Shown: in pieces, positions 10,214-20,425 of the stretch
How the letters are laid out: every line of letters begins with the position of its first letter
Numbering within the stretch: position 1 is the first letter of the stretch
From: Cylicocyclus nassatus
Lineage: Eukaryota; Nematoda; Chromadorea; Rhabditida; Strongylidae
Length of the DNA: 64,000 nucleotides
Reading direction: 5' to 3'
Assembly: GCA_958299035.1 (NCBI GenBank)
Contig: CATQJL010000223.1
Coordinates: forward strand, 2,102,359-2,166,358
Translations under genes and position numbers: made by a program
The notes under the pieces: model-generated
The model's input: only the letters and a program-made list of their open reading frames with translations
Databases searched by the model: none
What the model was told of the DNA's origin: nothing

Positions 10214-13200
10214 ATGTTTGGGTTAATTGCTACGCTTTCGTTTGTTGTGGTCGGAGCTCAGTCCCAAGACTCCTTTTCCCATGACTTCGCTCTCAAGAGA
10301 ATGCTCCCTCTGGCTGCTGCAGCTTATTCAGACAATCCGGGTGAATGCGTCGGTCGCCTTGATGGAAATGTGAGGCATGATTTTTCTTATGACAAAATTA
10401 GGGGATAACGCAAGTATGCACATATTAGGCTGGCCGAAAGTTCTTCCCCCATTTTCAAAAATTCATAACTTCCGATTTTTTCAACCAATTTGGCTGCGTT
10501 TATTTTTGTATAAAAAAGTAACTCATGCTCTTCATAATGACATTTTAGCTGCTTGCTAAAGATCATCTGTTGCATAGATAGGAGCGATAGAAATAAATTA
10601 GTCAAAACTTGAATTTTCTGTGTAGGCTCATAAAAAATCGGAAACTTGCAAGAAAGATCGGAGCAGTCAGTAGTGTAGGCCATTTTACCAGCTCTTTCTA
10701 ATGGTGCAAAGTTTGCATTGATTGAGCGTCTCTATGAAAAGTTATGATTTTCGAGCAAGCAATACAAAAGGGCGAATTTGATTATTTTGGCATTTTTCAG
10801 GGAAATCATAACTTTTGATAGAAACGCTCAATCAATGCAAACTTTGCACCATTAAAAAAAGCTGGTAAAAGAACCTGCAATACTGACTGCTCCAATTTTT
10901 CTTGCAAGTTTCCGATTTTCTATGACCCTACACAGAAAATTCAAATTTTGACTGATTTTCCTCTATCGCTCCTATCTATGCAACAGATGACCATTAGCAA
11001 GCAACTAAAATGTCATTATGAAGAGCATGAGTTACTCTTTCATACAAAAATAGATGCAGCCAAATTGGTTGAAAAAATCAGAAGTTATGAATTTTTGAAA
11101 GTGGGGGGAAAGAACTTTCGGTTCAACCTAATATTTGCGTTTGTCACTTCAGATAGGAGTACTTTTCCTTTCGAAAAAAGTTGTGTATCTTTGACTTATC
11201 TTTGCCTTTCCTTGAAAGTAAGCATGTTTTTAGCTCTTAAAGATTGTCCCCATTTCATTTTAGAGACACAAGAAAATATGCGTAACGTATCCACAGCTGC
11301 GTAGACACATTTGGATATCATTCACATGAGTGCCATCAAAAATGGAACATGGCAGATGAGCGAAAGTGAAAATAACTCAAGAATGACTGCTAACATAGTC
11401 ATGGCTAAACTAGGTTGTTCCCAAAGTTCTGCCTAATGTGCGGATTCTCCGATTTAAAATGCTATAACTTTTCCCAGTCAATATTTTTGATCAAATTAAA
11501 TTTTGTTGGGTTAACCGAGTTTATGGCTATCATAAATATAATTTGCTATGTGAAAAAGGCAATTGAGAAAGAAGAGAAAATTTGAAGGATTCCGCATGGT
11601 TTCCTCGAAAAGTCAATTTTGATGAGCTAATGTTACTGCCTGTAAGGATAGGCAGCATATTCGGTTGACATCATTGATAACCTACATTTGAGAAGTCTTT
11701 TTATGCCTAAAGAGAATCCATGTTGTCTTTGTTGCAGAGAAATTTTTTATGAGCAAATCAAAAAAGGCCATTATTTGAGCCCTCCTTCGCGCGAGCAAGT
11801 ATGCCGGCTTCCGGATATCTGGCCTTTCCTTGTTGTCACGAACGAAAAAAGCTGATTGACTTATGGTCACTGCTTGCTCTCGCTTCACTTTAACATATGC
11901 GATATCGGATACATCAGCCTTTATACATAGGTTGTTGTCGCTTTAGAATAAGTGAGTTACCTTCGAATTTTGAAAATATTTGAAAAGTAAGACATTTTTA
12001 TGTAGGCGTAGAAGTGTGCATATGCTAGCCCACTGCACCCTAACTCAATGGAGAATTGATAATAATTTTGAACACTGCGGAAATCCATTTTATAGAAACT
12101 TTTTCTTGAGCATGACTGCATTTTGTCGACTCAACTTCGAGGCTTGAGACTCCATCACTGAGAAGTTGTTTCATCGAGATTTAGAAAAGGAAAGAGCAGG
12201 AAAATTGCTTAGATGATGTTAATAATACTGCAACAATTGCAAAACGCTAAGAGTATAGCTGCGTTGAAACAATGCAACTGAAAGTCGGACAGAACTTTCG
12301 GAACAACCTAATATAGCATGATTGTACGCATTTATATAGACACTATTGTAAAATTTGAAGCATCTTCGAACTCTAACTTTTACAATGATAGTCCGCAGTT
12401 TTTACTCAAGCTGCTACGAGATGTAAATTCGCCATGCATCTTAGGGATTCCTTGGGGATGAGGAATGTAGTTGCTAGTATGAAAAAAATAGAATTTTTTT
12501 CCTCAACAGATATGATTTGCAAGCAAATATTGTTCAGGTCGTGAAATTTTACAAAACGGATTGCAGCGGCCCCTTAGGCCGCTTCGCTATTGGAAAGGCC
12601 TACTGTTCGGCATATACGGCTCTGCTCAACAAAGAGAAAGCAATAGTGCTGAGTTTCAGGTTACCCTGACATTTTCATAACATGTTCAATAACAATCCTT
12701 AAACGAATAACAAATACAACTTTATAGACGTAGTTTTTTGTGTCTAACGTCTGTTAGGCGCTGACTAGGGCCCGGCGGAAATCTTGGAGGCAGGCTGGAA
12801 ATTATATTTTGTTTTCACCAAGCAATTTGGATACAAGATTTAAATAACCAGTTGCTTGTTTAGTGCAGTATGCGGGTTCACAAAAGTTTCTGATGTTGCT
12901 ATCATGAACAATTCGCAGGCAAAAAATCTATCCTTGGACAGCAAAGATGATTTTCCTTGCTTTTTTAAGAGAAGAACTCGATCTATAATAGATACCACGT
13001 TCCGATCTACCTCTGTTTACAAGTGCGCCTCAACAACGGAAATAAGCTAAAATTCGTTTCAGTTTTTGTATTCTGGAGAACATATATTTTGTGTATGCGC
13101 TATGTGTCGAGAGAGAATTTGTAAAATTAAAATAGGAGAGGATAACTTTGTTCTCAAAAAGGGATGGTGCAGGGCACTAGTCTTGACATACCGCTTACTT

Positions 13201-15445
13201 GATTCGAAATACCTCTGATCTCTATCTCCTAAACACATAACGACGATAGCATCTGACATCAAATCCATTTGAAAAATATGATTATTTTTTCATTTTTTAC
13301 AGGGGAACAGATAGTAGATTGCAGCTTGTCAAGGAGTTTTTCCATCCCCTCTTAGATGTAAGTCAAGCGTATCACAAAATGCTTGTATGAGCGAAAAAAG
13401 TTTTTTTTAGAAGAAATGGTTTGGTGATTCGTCGGTGAACACCTACTTCCTTAATGCTTTCCACAGCCTGTTTACCACGAGAACAAATGATTTAGACAGA
13501 AGTATGTTTGAAGATGTTCGAGATCTGATTCGTACACACTCGGGATATGACATTTGGGTACGCGCTTTAAGGAGAAAACTTTCCTTATTATGTGAGTTCA
13601 GATAACTGGGCACTCACTGGGAGGTGCATTGGCATCTTTGGTGGCATCTTATTTGGTGGAGTCAGGAAATGCAGAAATGTCAAGAATAAAGTTAATGACG
13701 TTTGGCCAGCCCAGGACAGGCGACCAAAAATTTGCTGAAAGTGTCAATAAGATGGTATGACAACACGGTATACGATTACAAGCGAATTGTATGTCAAAAA
13801 ATTTTGAAGCTTAAGCAGCATTTGTCCCCGCACATTATTCTATCCGCGGTCATTTGGAAATGAGGAGAAGGAAACAATTTTATAAGATTTAGCGCTTACG
13901 AACATTCTATTTAACACATGTAAAGAAAGAAGAGTAAGGAAGGGATTTGGGAAATAGCCTCACACGTTTTGAAATTCGAAAGTCTTTACAGTCTTTTTAA
14001 TTTATTTCTTTTACTATGCAAAGCAAAAAAGCGAAACTATGCATGCTTAGACTTTCTTAGTATAGAGTCTTAAAACAAGCTCTAATTTGGGAGCTAATAC
14101 TGTAACTGATTTTTACCCTTTGCAGAACTATGCATTCCGCGTCATCCATGACAATGATTTGGTACCTCAAGTCCCACCCAAAAAGTTCGGATACACCCAC
14201 CATAAAAAGGAGGTGAGCATTGTAACACATTCCATTACGGTGCACTCTGTTTGTGAGAGTTTTCGGCCAATAATCTTGTTGGTGTCTGAAGACGAAACAA
14301 GTGGACTAAAAATGTCAAATTGAGTTACACAAAAAATTACTCGAGGAATTCTTGCGATTGGCGTGCCAATACGTACCAGATCAGCGACACAAATGAAGGT
14401 GCACAGTCGCAATTGCATTATTTTTTTCACCCGCCTGATAACACAATAAGCGATGCCTTAGTCACCAGTTTTGATCTTCAGCTCATCTTATCAAAAACAC
14501 CAAGAGGGCTGAGAATAAACACAAAACAAATTAGCGATAAACTTGTTTTTTGCAGTTGTGTGTAGCGCATTAGTTGAGGGAGATACTAAGAGCAAAGGGA
14601 TCCCCAACTCGTTGTTACTTATAGACATGTAACTTTCAAAAAACTCTTTTGTTTTCAAGAAAGTTCCTTTTGTTTGACCACACGGTAAGCTGCAATTTTT
14701 CTTCGTTCGCATGTATAGTTTAGGAAAGCACATCTGAATAAGGTGTGGTAATTTAGTTTGCTGCAAGACACGTAGAATATAAACGCGAAGAAAGTGTAGT
14801 GAATGTGCGATCGCAATCGAATCGTTCCTGGAGTGACCTATTATCTACTTCTGTATTGTTGGAACTTATATGGTGAAAGGAGACAAGGGATTTGACCACA
14901 CAATCTAAAAATATTCTTACATCCCGCCACGCGCACCTTTAGAAGCAAATCTGCTTGCACGTGACAGGATATAAATGCAAATAAACAAATTTGCCTAAAA
15001 ACAAAGCGCATTTGAAATGAAATAAATATGTTTGCTGTTAAAAAAGTTCCTTTTTTCGCTTAGGTTTGCCGCTCTTTGTTATGTTTTAGCCGCTCCTCGA
15101 TAACTGAGCTATTAAATAGGAAGGTTTTCTAAAAAGCTGTTTTCACAGTGACTTCTACCACAACTACTGCTTACAAACTTATTCAGGTTTACTATGGGCA
15201 AACCATGGAAAACGGGATCTTCAAAGTGTGCAATAAAGGTACAAAATTATGATTTTTGTTTATCGAAAACAACAACACATCTTCCGATTACAGATGAATG
15301 CGGCGGTCAATTTATGCCAGACGCTGAAATTTTCGGAGACCAGAGAGTCCATAGGTGCTATTATGGAAAGCTCCTCAGCGAATGGGCAAAGGACGGATGT
15401 GACGAGACTAAAACATATAAAAAAGATTGCGATTTAAAACCGTAA
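10214..15445 (+). CDS. Secreted class 3 lipase, 8 exons, unit 1
   Basis: Exons 10214-10369, 12538-12659, 13303-13357, 13411-13557, 13602-13754, 14126-14212, 15187-15238 and 15294-15445 join in phase with GT/AG borders to a 307-residue protein, a normal length for nematode class 3 (fungal-type, alpha/beta hydrolase) lipases. A signal peptide is visible ('MFGLIATLSFVVVGAQSQ'). 'MLPLAAAAYSDNPGEC' and 'SFRGT' (91-95) are typical family blocks. The triad is Ser165 in 'TGHSLGG', Asp222 in 'NDLVP' and His277 in 'DQRVHRCYYG'. Cysteines near the C-terminus suggest disulfides of a secreted enzyme. It should hydrolyse acylglycerols outside the cell or in the gut lumen; the substrate is not predictable. 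Start: the ATG follows a TTTCAG acceptor; the in-frame sequence upstream lacks a signal peptide. Introns are 44-55 bases except 1, 2, 5 and 6; intron 1 (10370-12537) holds two transposon relics. No AATAAA is visible just after the stop. Confidence 0.9.
10423..11133. mobile_element. Mariner-like fold-back element 'D', 711 bp, in lipase intron 1, unit 1
   Basis: The left end TA-TTAGGCTGGCCGAAAGTTCT mirrors the right end AGAACTTTCGGTTCAACCTAA-TA. The two arms, each about 330 bases (10427-10755 and about 10800-11130), are close to full reverse complements, with a short loop. TA flanks and TTAGGTTG-type ends fit a Tc1/mariner-family MITE. No transposase is present. It lies 53 bases after the first lipase donor. 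The frames at 10387-10683 and 10948-11304 are mirror images of one another and not genes. Confidence 0.85.
11409..12313. mobile_element. Mariner-like element 'E', about 905 bp, in lipase intron 1, unit 1
   Basis: The left end TAGGTTGTTCCCAAAGTTCT mirrors the right end AGAACTTTCGGAACAACCTA, followed by ATA. Unlike element D the interior is not a fold-back. A 50-codon plus-strand frame at 11703-11855 starts 'MPKENPCCLCCREIFYEQ', a Cys-rich string of unclear meaning. No mariner transposase motif was found, so it is non-autonomous or decayed. Confidence 0.7.
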
Positions 15446-16779
15446 TTGCAAGTGATACATACCTTTGAAAAGAATACACATCCTTGCATCTATTTGTTCT
15501 ACACTCTTCAGCATTTTAATTAACTTTAGATATATCATCAGAAAACGAGACTGTAGCTCGGCCTCGTCCAACATTGAGAGGACAACAGCATAAAATAAGA
15601 ATGACAACCAAATCGCTCTGCATCCCTGATAACAAGCAAATAACCGAGGCAAGCTTGGTGTCCATTGTGCGTCAGGCATACACGTGCATTTCCAATTAAG
15701 TAGCCTCCTTTTGCTGCCAGTCTGCTTTCGCATTTCCATCATGAAGTCTACTATCATTCGGGTAGATTTTCCGCTCGATATAGTGCTTGCACAGCAAGAG
15801 AAACGAGGTAGAATTTGCGCATGAACAAATAGCCAGCCAGTAATGCCGGCATTTAGCGGGCGCAAATGACCTGCGTCACAGGGATAGCTACTTGTTTAGG
15901 CGCAGGCTTTACTCAATTTACCTGCAGTGCAAGCACACTATGGCCCGTAGTAAAGCTCGGTCACGGGAGACGATCTCCCCTGAGGCCCTCATATAAGGCT
16001 TTGTTGGGTGAGATGAAGACTGCCCACTTTCCGTGGTGTAAATATGCAAGGTCACCCTACAGGTGAGCTTCAGACGAAGCCCGGGGGAGATCAGCTCCCG
16101 ACCGGAGTCATCAGAGATGAACCGGGCGACGACATAAGGTAAATACTGTGCTAAAGAGGAAAGCACAGAGAAAATCCCGTAAGTTGCTCCCGAGTAACAT
16201 AGGAAAAATCGCAGATGACGTTCTTTTGCGGTGCAAAACTCCCAAAATTGCACAGTTTCCGGCGCCTAAGTGAGTGAGGATCGATCAACAGCTGATTGCG
16301 CGACGAAATCGGAAAAAAGTTTTTTTTTCATTTTCTTGCAATTGTTGCTTGTTTTTTTCAAAGAAGCGCTTCAAATAACAAGAATGTGAATTTACATTTC
16401 TATTTATTTTTGCTAAGTATATTTTTTCCTCGTATGTATGCCAAATAGTGTGTATTTGTTTTATCTTGTTGTTTGCTAGGTGAAATCTCTGATAGCGGCT
16501 ATCATCGATTTTTCGATAGCAGCCGCTATCAAAGGTCGCCGAGCCAAGCAGCAAAAATGGTGCCGCTAGCCGCACTGCCCCGCCGCTTGCACATTAGTCT
16601 TATCCATTTGAATAATAATGCACAAATGGCAGAAACGTTCCACCTTTGAAAACGCGAATGTCCAGTAAGTGATCTGCTCCAAATCAATCGCTCCCCTGGC
16701 AATGTGCCGAGGCGCGATGAGATCAGCTCCGATCCGTTTTAAGAGAGATGCCCTGATGGGGGTTTACTACGGGCCTATA
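15446..16779. other. Region downstream of the lipase, unit 1
   Basis: A 143-codon minus-strand frame (15865-15434) begins without ATG and carries a GTATGT donor-like site near its end. It may be an exon or chance, and it abuts the lipase stop. GGGAGACGATCTCCC near 15967 and GGGGGAGATCAGCTCCC near 16083 are small palindromes; related 'GATGAGATCAGCTCC' recurs near 16718. A T-run near 16320 varies in length between units. Confidence 0.35.
16491..16530. repeat. 40-bp hairpin, GATAGCGGCT arms, unit 1
   Basis: GATAGCGGCT...ATCGA (16491-16508) pairs with TCGAT...AGCCGCTATC (16513-16530), with a 3x3 mismatch and a TTTT loop. Arms of 18 bases are shorter than a usual pre-miRNA. It could be a cruciform or transcript hairpin. 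Confidence 0.7.
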
Positions 16780-17196
16780 TTAAAGGCAGTGGCTCGGCAA
16801 ACCTCGGTCTGTGGTTCTCTCGCTTACCTGGGGTGACTCGACGCGCTGAATCCGAAATTTACCCTGAAGAGCGCAAAAATGGCAAAAACCGGCATTTCTC
16901 AAGGCTCTTCATTTTGAATCTGGACGAGCGGAACGCTCCTGCCACGGTTAAAGACGTCGAGTCGTTGAGCGACCCTCATGTTCATGGCATTGCGGCATGC
17001 CGCCTCTGACGATGTGAGAGATATCGCAATCGTCCGAACGCGTGTAAGAATGGCTTGCGTGCACGGGTTTAGGACCAATTTTTAGGCAGAGCTAGCATGC
17101 TGTGCGCTCGGACCTGCACCGTTCTCATGTTGAGGGTGCAAGCAACTTTTTATAAAAATTTCGAGATGTTTGGTTTTGCCGAGCCACTGCCTTTGA
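16780..17196. mobile_element. TTAA MITE 'B', 417 bp, unit 1
   Basis: The left end TTAAAGGCAGTGGCTCGGC mirrors the right end GCCGAGCCACTGCCTTTGA. The interior is GC-richer and has no coding capacity I can support. Same end family and nearly the same length as elements A and C. Confidence 0.75.
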
Positions 17197-18726
17197 ACAG
17201 AAAATCTACTCGACTTACTTGTATACAGCACTCCCGCAATTGGAGTGTTAGATTCACATTCTTGGTACATACCCTTTGCTTCAACCAAATTTGCGGCTGG
17301 AAGGCGGGGCTTCGTGACCTAGTCAAAGCTGGGAAATGATCAGAGTGAGCGCGCGCGAGAGAGACGCAGACTGCGTCGAGGGCGCGGGCGTCCTTGATTA
17401 GGTCAGAAAGCCTCACCCTGCCTATCCAGTTGAATCAGAGGTTACTGTTATTGCTATATTGAACGCAGTGCGAAGTTTTTCAAAGATTCAGGATTTAAGA
17501 GTCCATACTACGATAATAACAGCAAAAAACTTTGTTATTGCTTTCAGCAAGCATAAAGAAAATGAGAAGAGAACAGGAACGTAAAACAGCGGCAAAGACA
17601 TCGCGAGGACTGATCTGTCCGCATCATATGAGCATTCGACGTAATTTACTTGAACCTATTTTTGCCAAAGTCTCCACGCACAACTCAAGATACAACTAAC
17701 GAACATGTGTTAACAGTGCAACAACTTAATGTCGGTAGACCGGTGACCGGCGGCTTCCCTTCCCCTCTTTTTACCTGACATATATATAATAAAGATTCTG
17801 TCGTAAATGTTATGTTCATATGAAGTAAGACAATCAGGGTGAAGGACTCAAGTTAAGAGAGTGCATTTCTTGGACTTGACAATAGTCTAAAGCTGCAAAA
17901 CCTCGGAAGTTTACTGATTTTTAACTATTTGTAAGACCACTTACCGTCCTAAACTGTGCGTGGAGACGATGTGTCTAGAAAACTGTTTAGTATGACATTT
18001 GCTTGATTATGAAAATTCCGATTGAAAAGAATCCATGTGGAGTTTGTCAAAGTTAATTATAATGGCACAAGGAAAGTGAACGTATGAAAGTATCCTATTT
18101 CAAATGCTGTTACCAATCTTCAAACACTGTTGACGCAAAGAAGATAATAAAGTTCACTGGATGAAGGAATTTTTCAAATTGCAGGAAAAAGAATCAAAGT
18201 TTGAGCTCTACAGTTAGAGTCAGTAAACCCTTATAATGCTGCATCCATAAATACATTTGCGCCCAGAAAGTCATACTACTTCTGGGGTTCTTAACAAATT
18301 ACAGCACAACTTTATTGTATAAAATGAAGAGAATGTGGCCAAATGACACCAAGCCATTACACGATTCTATCATTCTCATGGTTGGACGGTGAATAAGGAC
18401 ACAACGCGAACTCTTGGGTCCAATCTGGCAAGTTTGGCAACGTCTCGCTGGAGGATCCTAACCTCGAGAGATCGGGCTCTGCCTCGCGTTTACCCGCTCC
18501 ATTCGAACGAAACTGAGTAATGATCAGAACTGGCCAATCCAAACAATCTGCAATGCTAACTCTAAACATGTTTTCCGTATCTGCTAAACTCCTTTGTAGG
18601 CGAAGTTATGAGCAGTTTTGTTGTGAGAAAATCGCACCAAAAATTGCGAGATTGAGCACATTACTGCCCCTTTAGCTCACCTTCAGTTATGAGCTATATG
18701 GAGTAGCTGCATGTTTTGCCCTAGCA
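17197..18726. other. Gene-poor stretch between MITEs B and C, unit 1
   Basis: Apart from the inverted-repeat element, a 70-codon minus-strand frame with an ATG (18569-18357) includes 'EPDLSRLGSSSETLPNLPDW' and may be an exon. I do not recognise it. Part of the same DNA (18421-18450) looks superficially like the middle of 5S rRNA. Confidence 0.3.
17670..17967. mobile_element. Possible small inverted-repeat element, unit 1
   Basis: GTCTCCACGCACAACT near 17670 is mirrored by AACTGTGCGTGGAGAC ending at 17967, about 300 bp apart. A related 'ATCTCCACGCACAAA' occurs near 493 in the unit. No target duplication established. Copy in unit 2 at about 41126-41423. Confidence 0.45.
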
Positions 18727-19149
18727 TTAAAGGCAGTGTCTCACCAAAATTTAGTTGCCGAGATTTCTGCATTTTGCAAGCTTGTCGGACCCTGTCTACC
18801 ACTGTATGGGCTTGAAATCGCACGAAGTTTCCAAAAACCCCGTTTTCTGGAGGCCCCGCGGGAGCAACATGGACGAGTTATGCCTTCCAACCTCAGCCTC
18901 AGCCACAGTGGCAGCAACAGAGGGGAGGTGGATACCAAGTGGAGGCATGTTCAAACGGGTAAGGGAGGAGACCGATGGAGTCGTTCGCGCGTACCAACTC
19001 GCTCTCCGCGTACCACTTTGAGCGAATTTTTCTCAGCGTGGAGGGGGTCAAATTGAGTGGGACTTGTTGAAATGGCCTAATTAGAGGTCCCTTTAATAGA
19101 ATATGTGAAGATCCGCGCGACCTCAACTTTGGTGAGACACTGCCTTTAA
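18727..19149. mobile_element. TTAA MITE 'C', present only in unit 1
   Basis: The left end TTAAAGGCAGTGTCTCACC mirrors the right end GGTGAGACACTGCCTTTAA. Unit 2 reads CTAGCATTAAGGCG at the same place with a single TTAA, so the insert is exactly 419 bp including one copy of a TTAA target duplication. TTAA targeting is characteristic of piggyBac-type transposases. No transposase is encoded here; the several short frames are by-products. Confidence 0.92.
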
Positions 19150-19882
19150 GGCGAACATGGTTCGTACCGCCAAATTGCACTTTGCACGCACAATTTCTTA
19201 GCGAAATAATGACCTTTACTGGCTTATAGCTTCTTCCACAAGAGTGCCTCCCTATAAGAAAACAATTCCAAAGTCAGCGCTTCATGCTGCATCTAACGAT
19301 AAGCTCAGTCAGATTGGCTACTTAAGCTTCTGTCCAATTCTTTGTTGAGCGCTCTTGACTGACAGGAGCTTTTATGACGATCAACCGTTTTCAATCAGCA
19401 CTCGGTGTTCGACAGACCGCTTAAGATCTATGCTAAATTTTTGGGGAAAAAGAGTTAGGAATGTGAAATGTGAAATAAAGCTTGGAAGCCCCGCCCGCTC
19501 AAGAAAGCGAACCTCGACTAAATATTACAGTCAATAGCCATCGTCATCTGCGCTATGAAAAGAAAAAGACTTTCAGTCAGAGTGGCCTCAAAATGAAACA
19601 CTGATGATTGTCGGACCTCTCTTTAGGAAAAAAATCTTGTTCGCTGTTCCAATCACATCATTATCCCATCTGCGAGCTGGAAGGGCTCTCACCACTTATT
19701 GATGACTATTTGTTTTGATTGAGCATTCAGTGCTCATAACTCCTAATTCGCAGGTCCCTTGCAGAAAAAGAAGACGGATTTGAAATCAGCATCTGATGCC
19801 CATTACATGCTACGTCACAATTGGAGGGGCCACTTCAACTAAGGATCGTTTCCCGGAGAGGGGTTAACTGTAATTATGTCAG
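19150..19882. other. Stretch before candidate two-exon gene end, unit 1
   Basis: No gene supported. A TTCGCAG acceptor-like site at 19750-19756 and another CAG at 19764-19766 precede a short open stretch, but none joins in phase to the next exon. Confidence 0.3.
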
Positions 19883-20118
19883 TGGAGGAGCTGAAAATGA
19901 AGATACTGACAATGATCGCTATTCCATAAGCGTAGGGGCATTTACGCAAGTACGTAAATTTGAAAAGAGGCATGCCTTTATTGTAAATTCTGTATCTTTA
20001 GGTACTAAATTCATCCCAAGCATCGTCACCCGACTTGGAAAGCAGATTCGAGCTTGCGTTTGAAGGCGCACCTTATACAAGTCTTCCATTATGTCTGCGA
20101 TGCGAAATCCTTCACTAG
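19883..20118 (+). CDS. Candidate 3' end of an unknown gene, unit 1
   Basis: A TGTCAG acceptor at 19882 opens 19883-19949 ('GGAENEDTDNDRYSISVG'), which ends in a GTACGT donor. A 52-base intron closes with TATCTTTAG at 20001, and exon 20002-20118 continues in phase ('SSQASSPDLESRFELAFEGA') to a TAG. The protein-like composition and matched borders favour real exons. Upstream exons are not found and no family is recognised. The uninterrupted frame across the intron is a competing, less likely reading. Confidence 0.35.
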
Positions 20119-20224
20119 AAGGCATGATCTATGAGCACATAAAAAATCACATTTTATACAGTGGTGGACGCTACTCACTCTGAAAATCACGGCAACTTGC
20201 TTCTTCTTGATAAACCTGTCTGAG

Positions 20225-20425
20225 TTTTGCAATGTAGTGCGACGAGGGTTTTACGATGCGGCGTTCGCGCAATTGCCTCATGGCTTGCGCGCACCGGTGC
20301 AAAATGGGTGCGGACTACCGTATGCCAGCTCGGCGCGTGCCCCTTGAGGCGGCGAGCTTTGGCGGCGAGGGCCTTGTAGTACAACGCCACGCCGCCTACA
20401 TTTCGGGCAGGGACGGGTGCACTAG
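20225..20425. other. GC-rich island, unit 1
   Basis: About 200 bases markedly richer in G+C than the surrounding A+T-rich DNA, with several GCGCGC/CGGCG runs. Both strands are open over most of it, a usual effect of composition. The minus strand gives a basic Ala/Arg/His-rich frame. A dispersed repeat or transferred fragment are possible; neither can be shown from this window. Confidence 0.5.

Noticed and set aside
10948..11304. 118-codon plus-strand frame and its mirror 10387-10683
   Set aside because: Both fall largely in the two arms of a fold-back transposon and encode near-identical strings, as expected for an inverted repeat.
18421..18450. Apparent 5S rRNA match (TCCAATCTGGCAAGTTTGGC)
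   Set aside because: Similarity covers under 30 bases and stops abruptly; the rest of a 5S gene is absent, so coincidence or a tiny relic.
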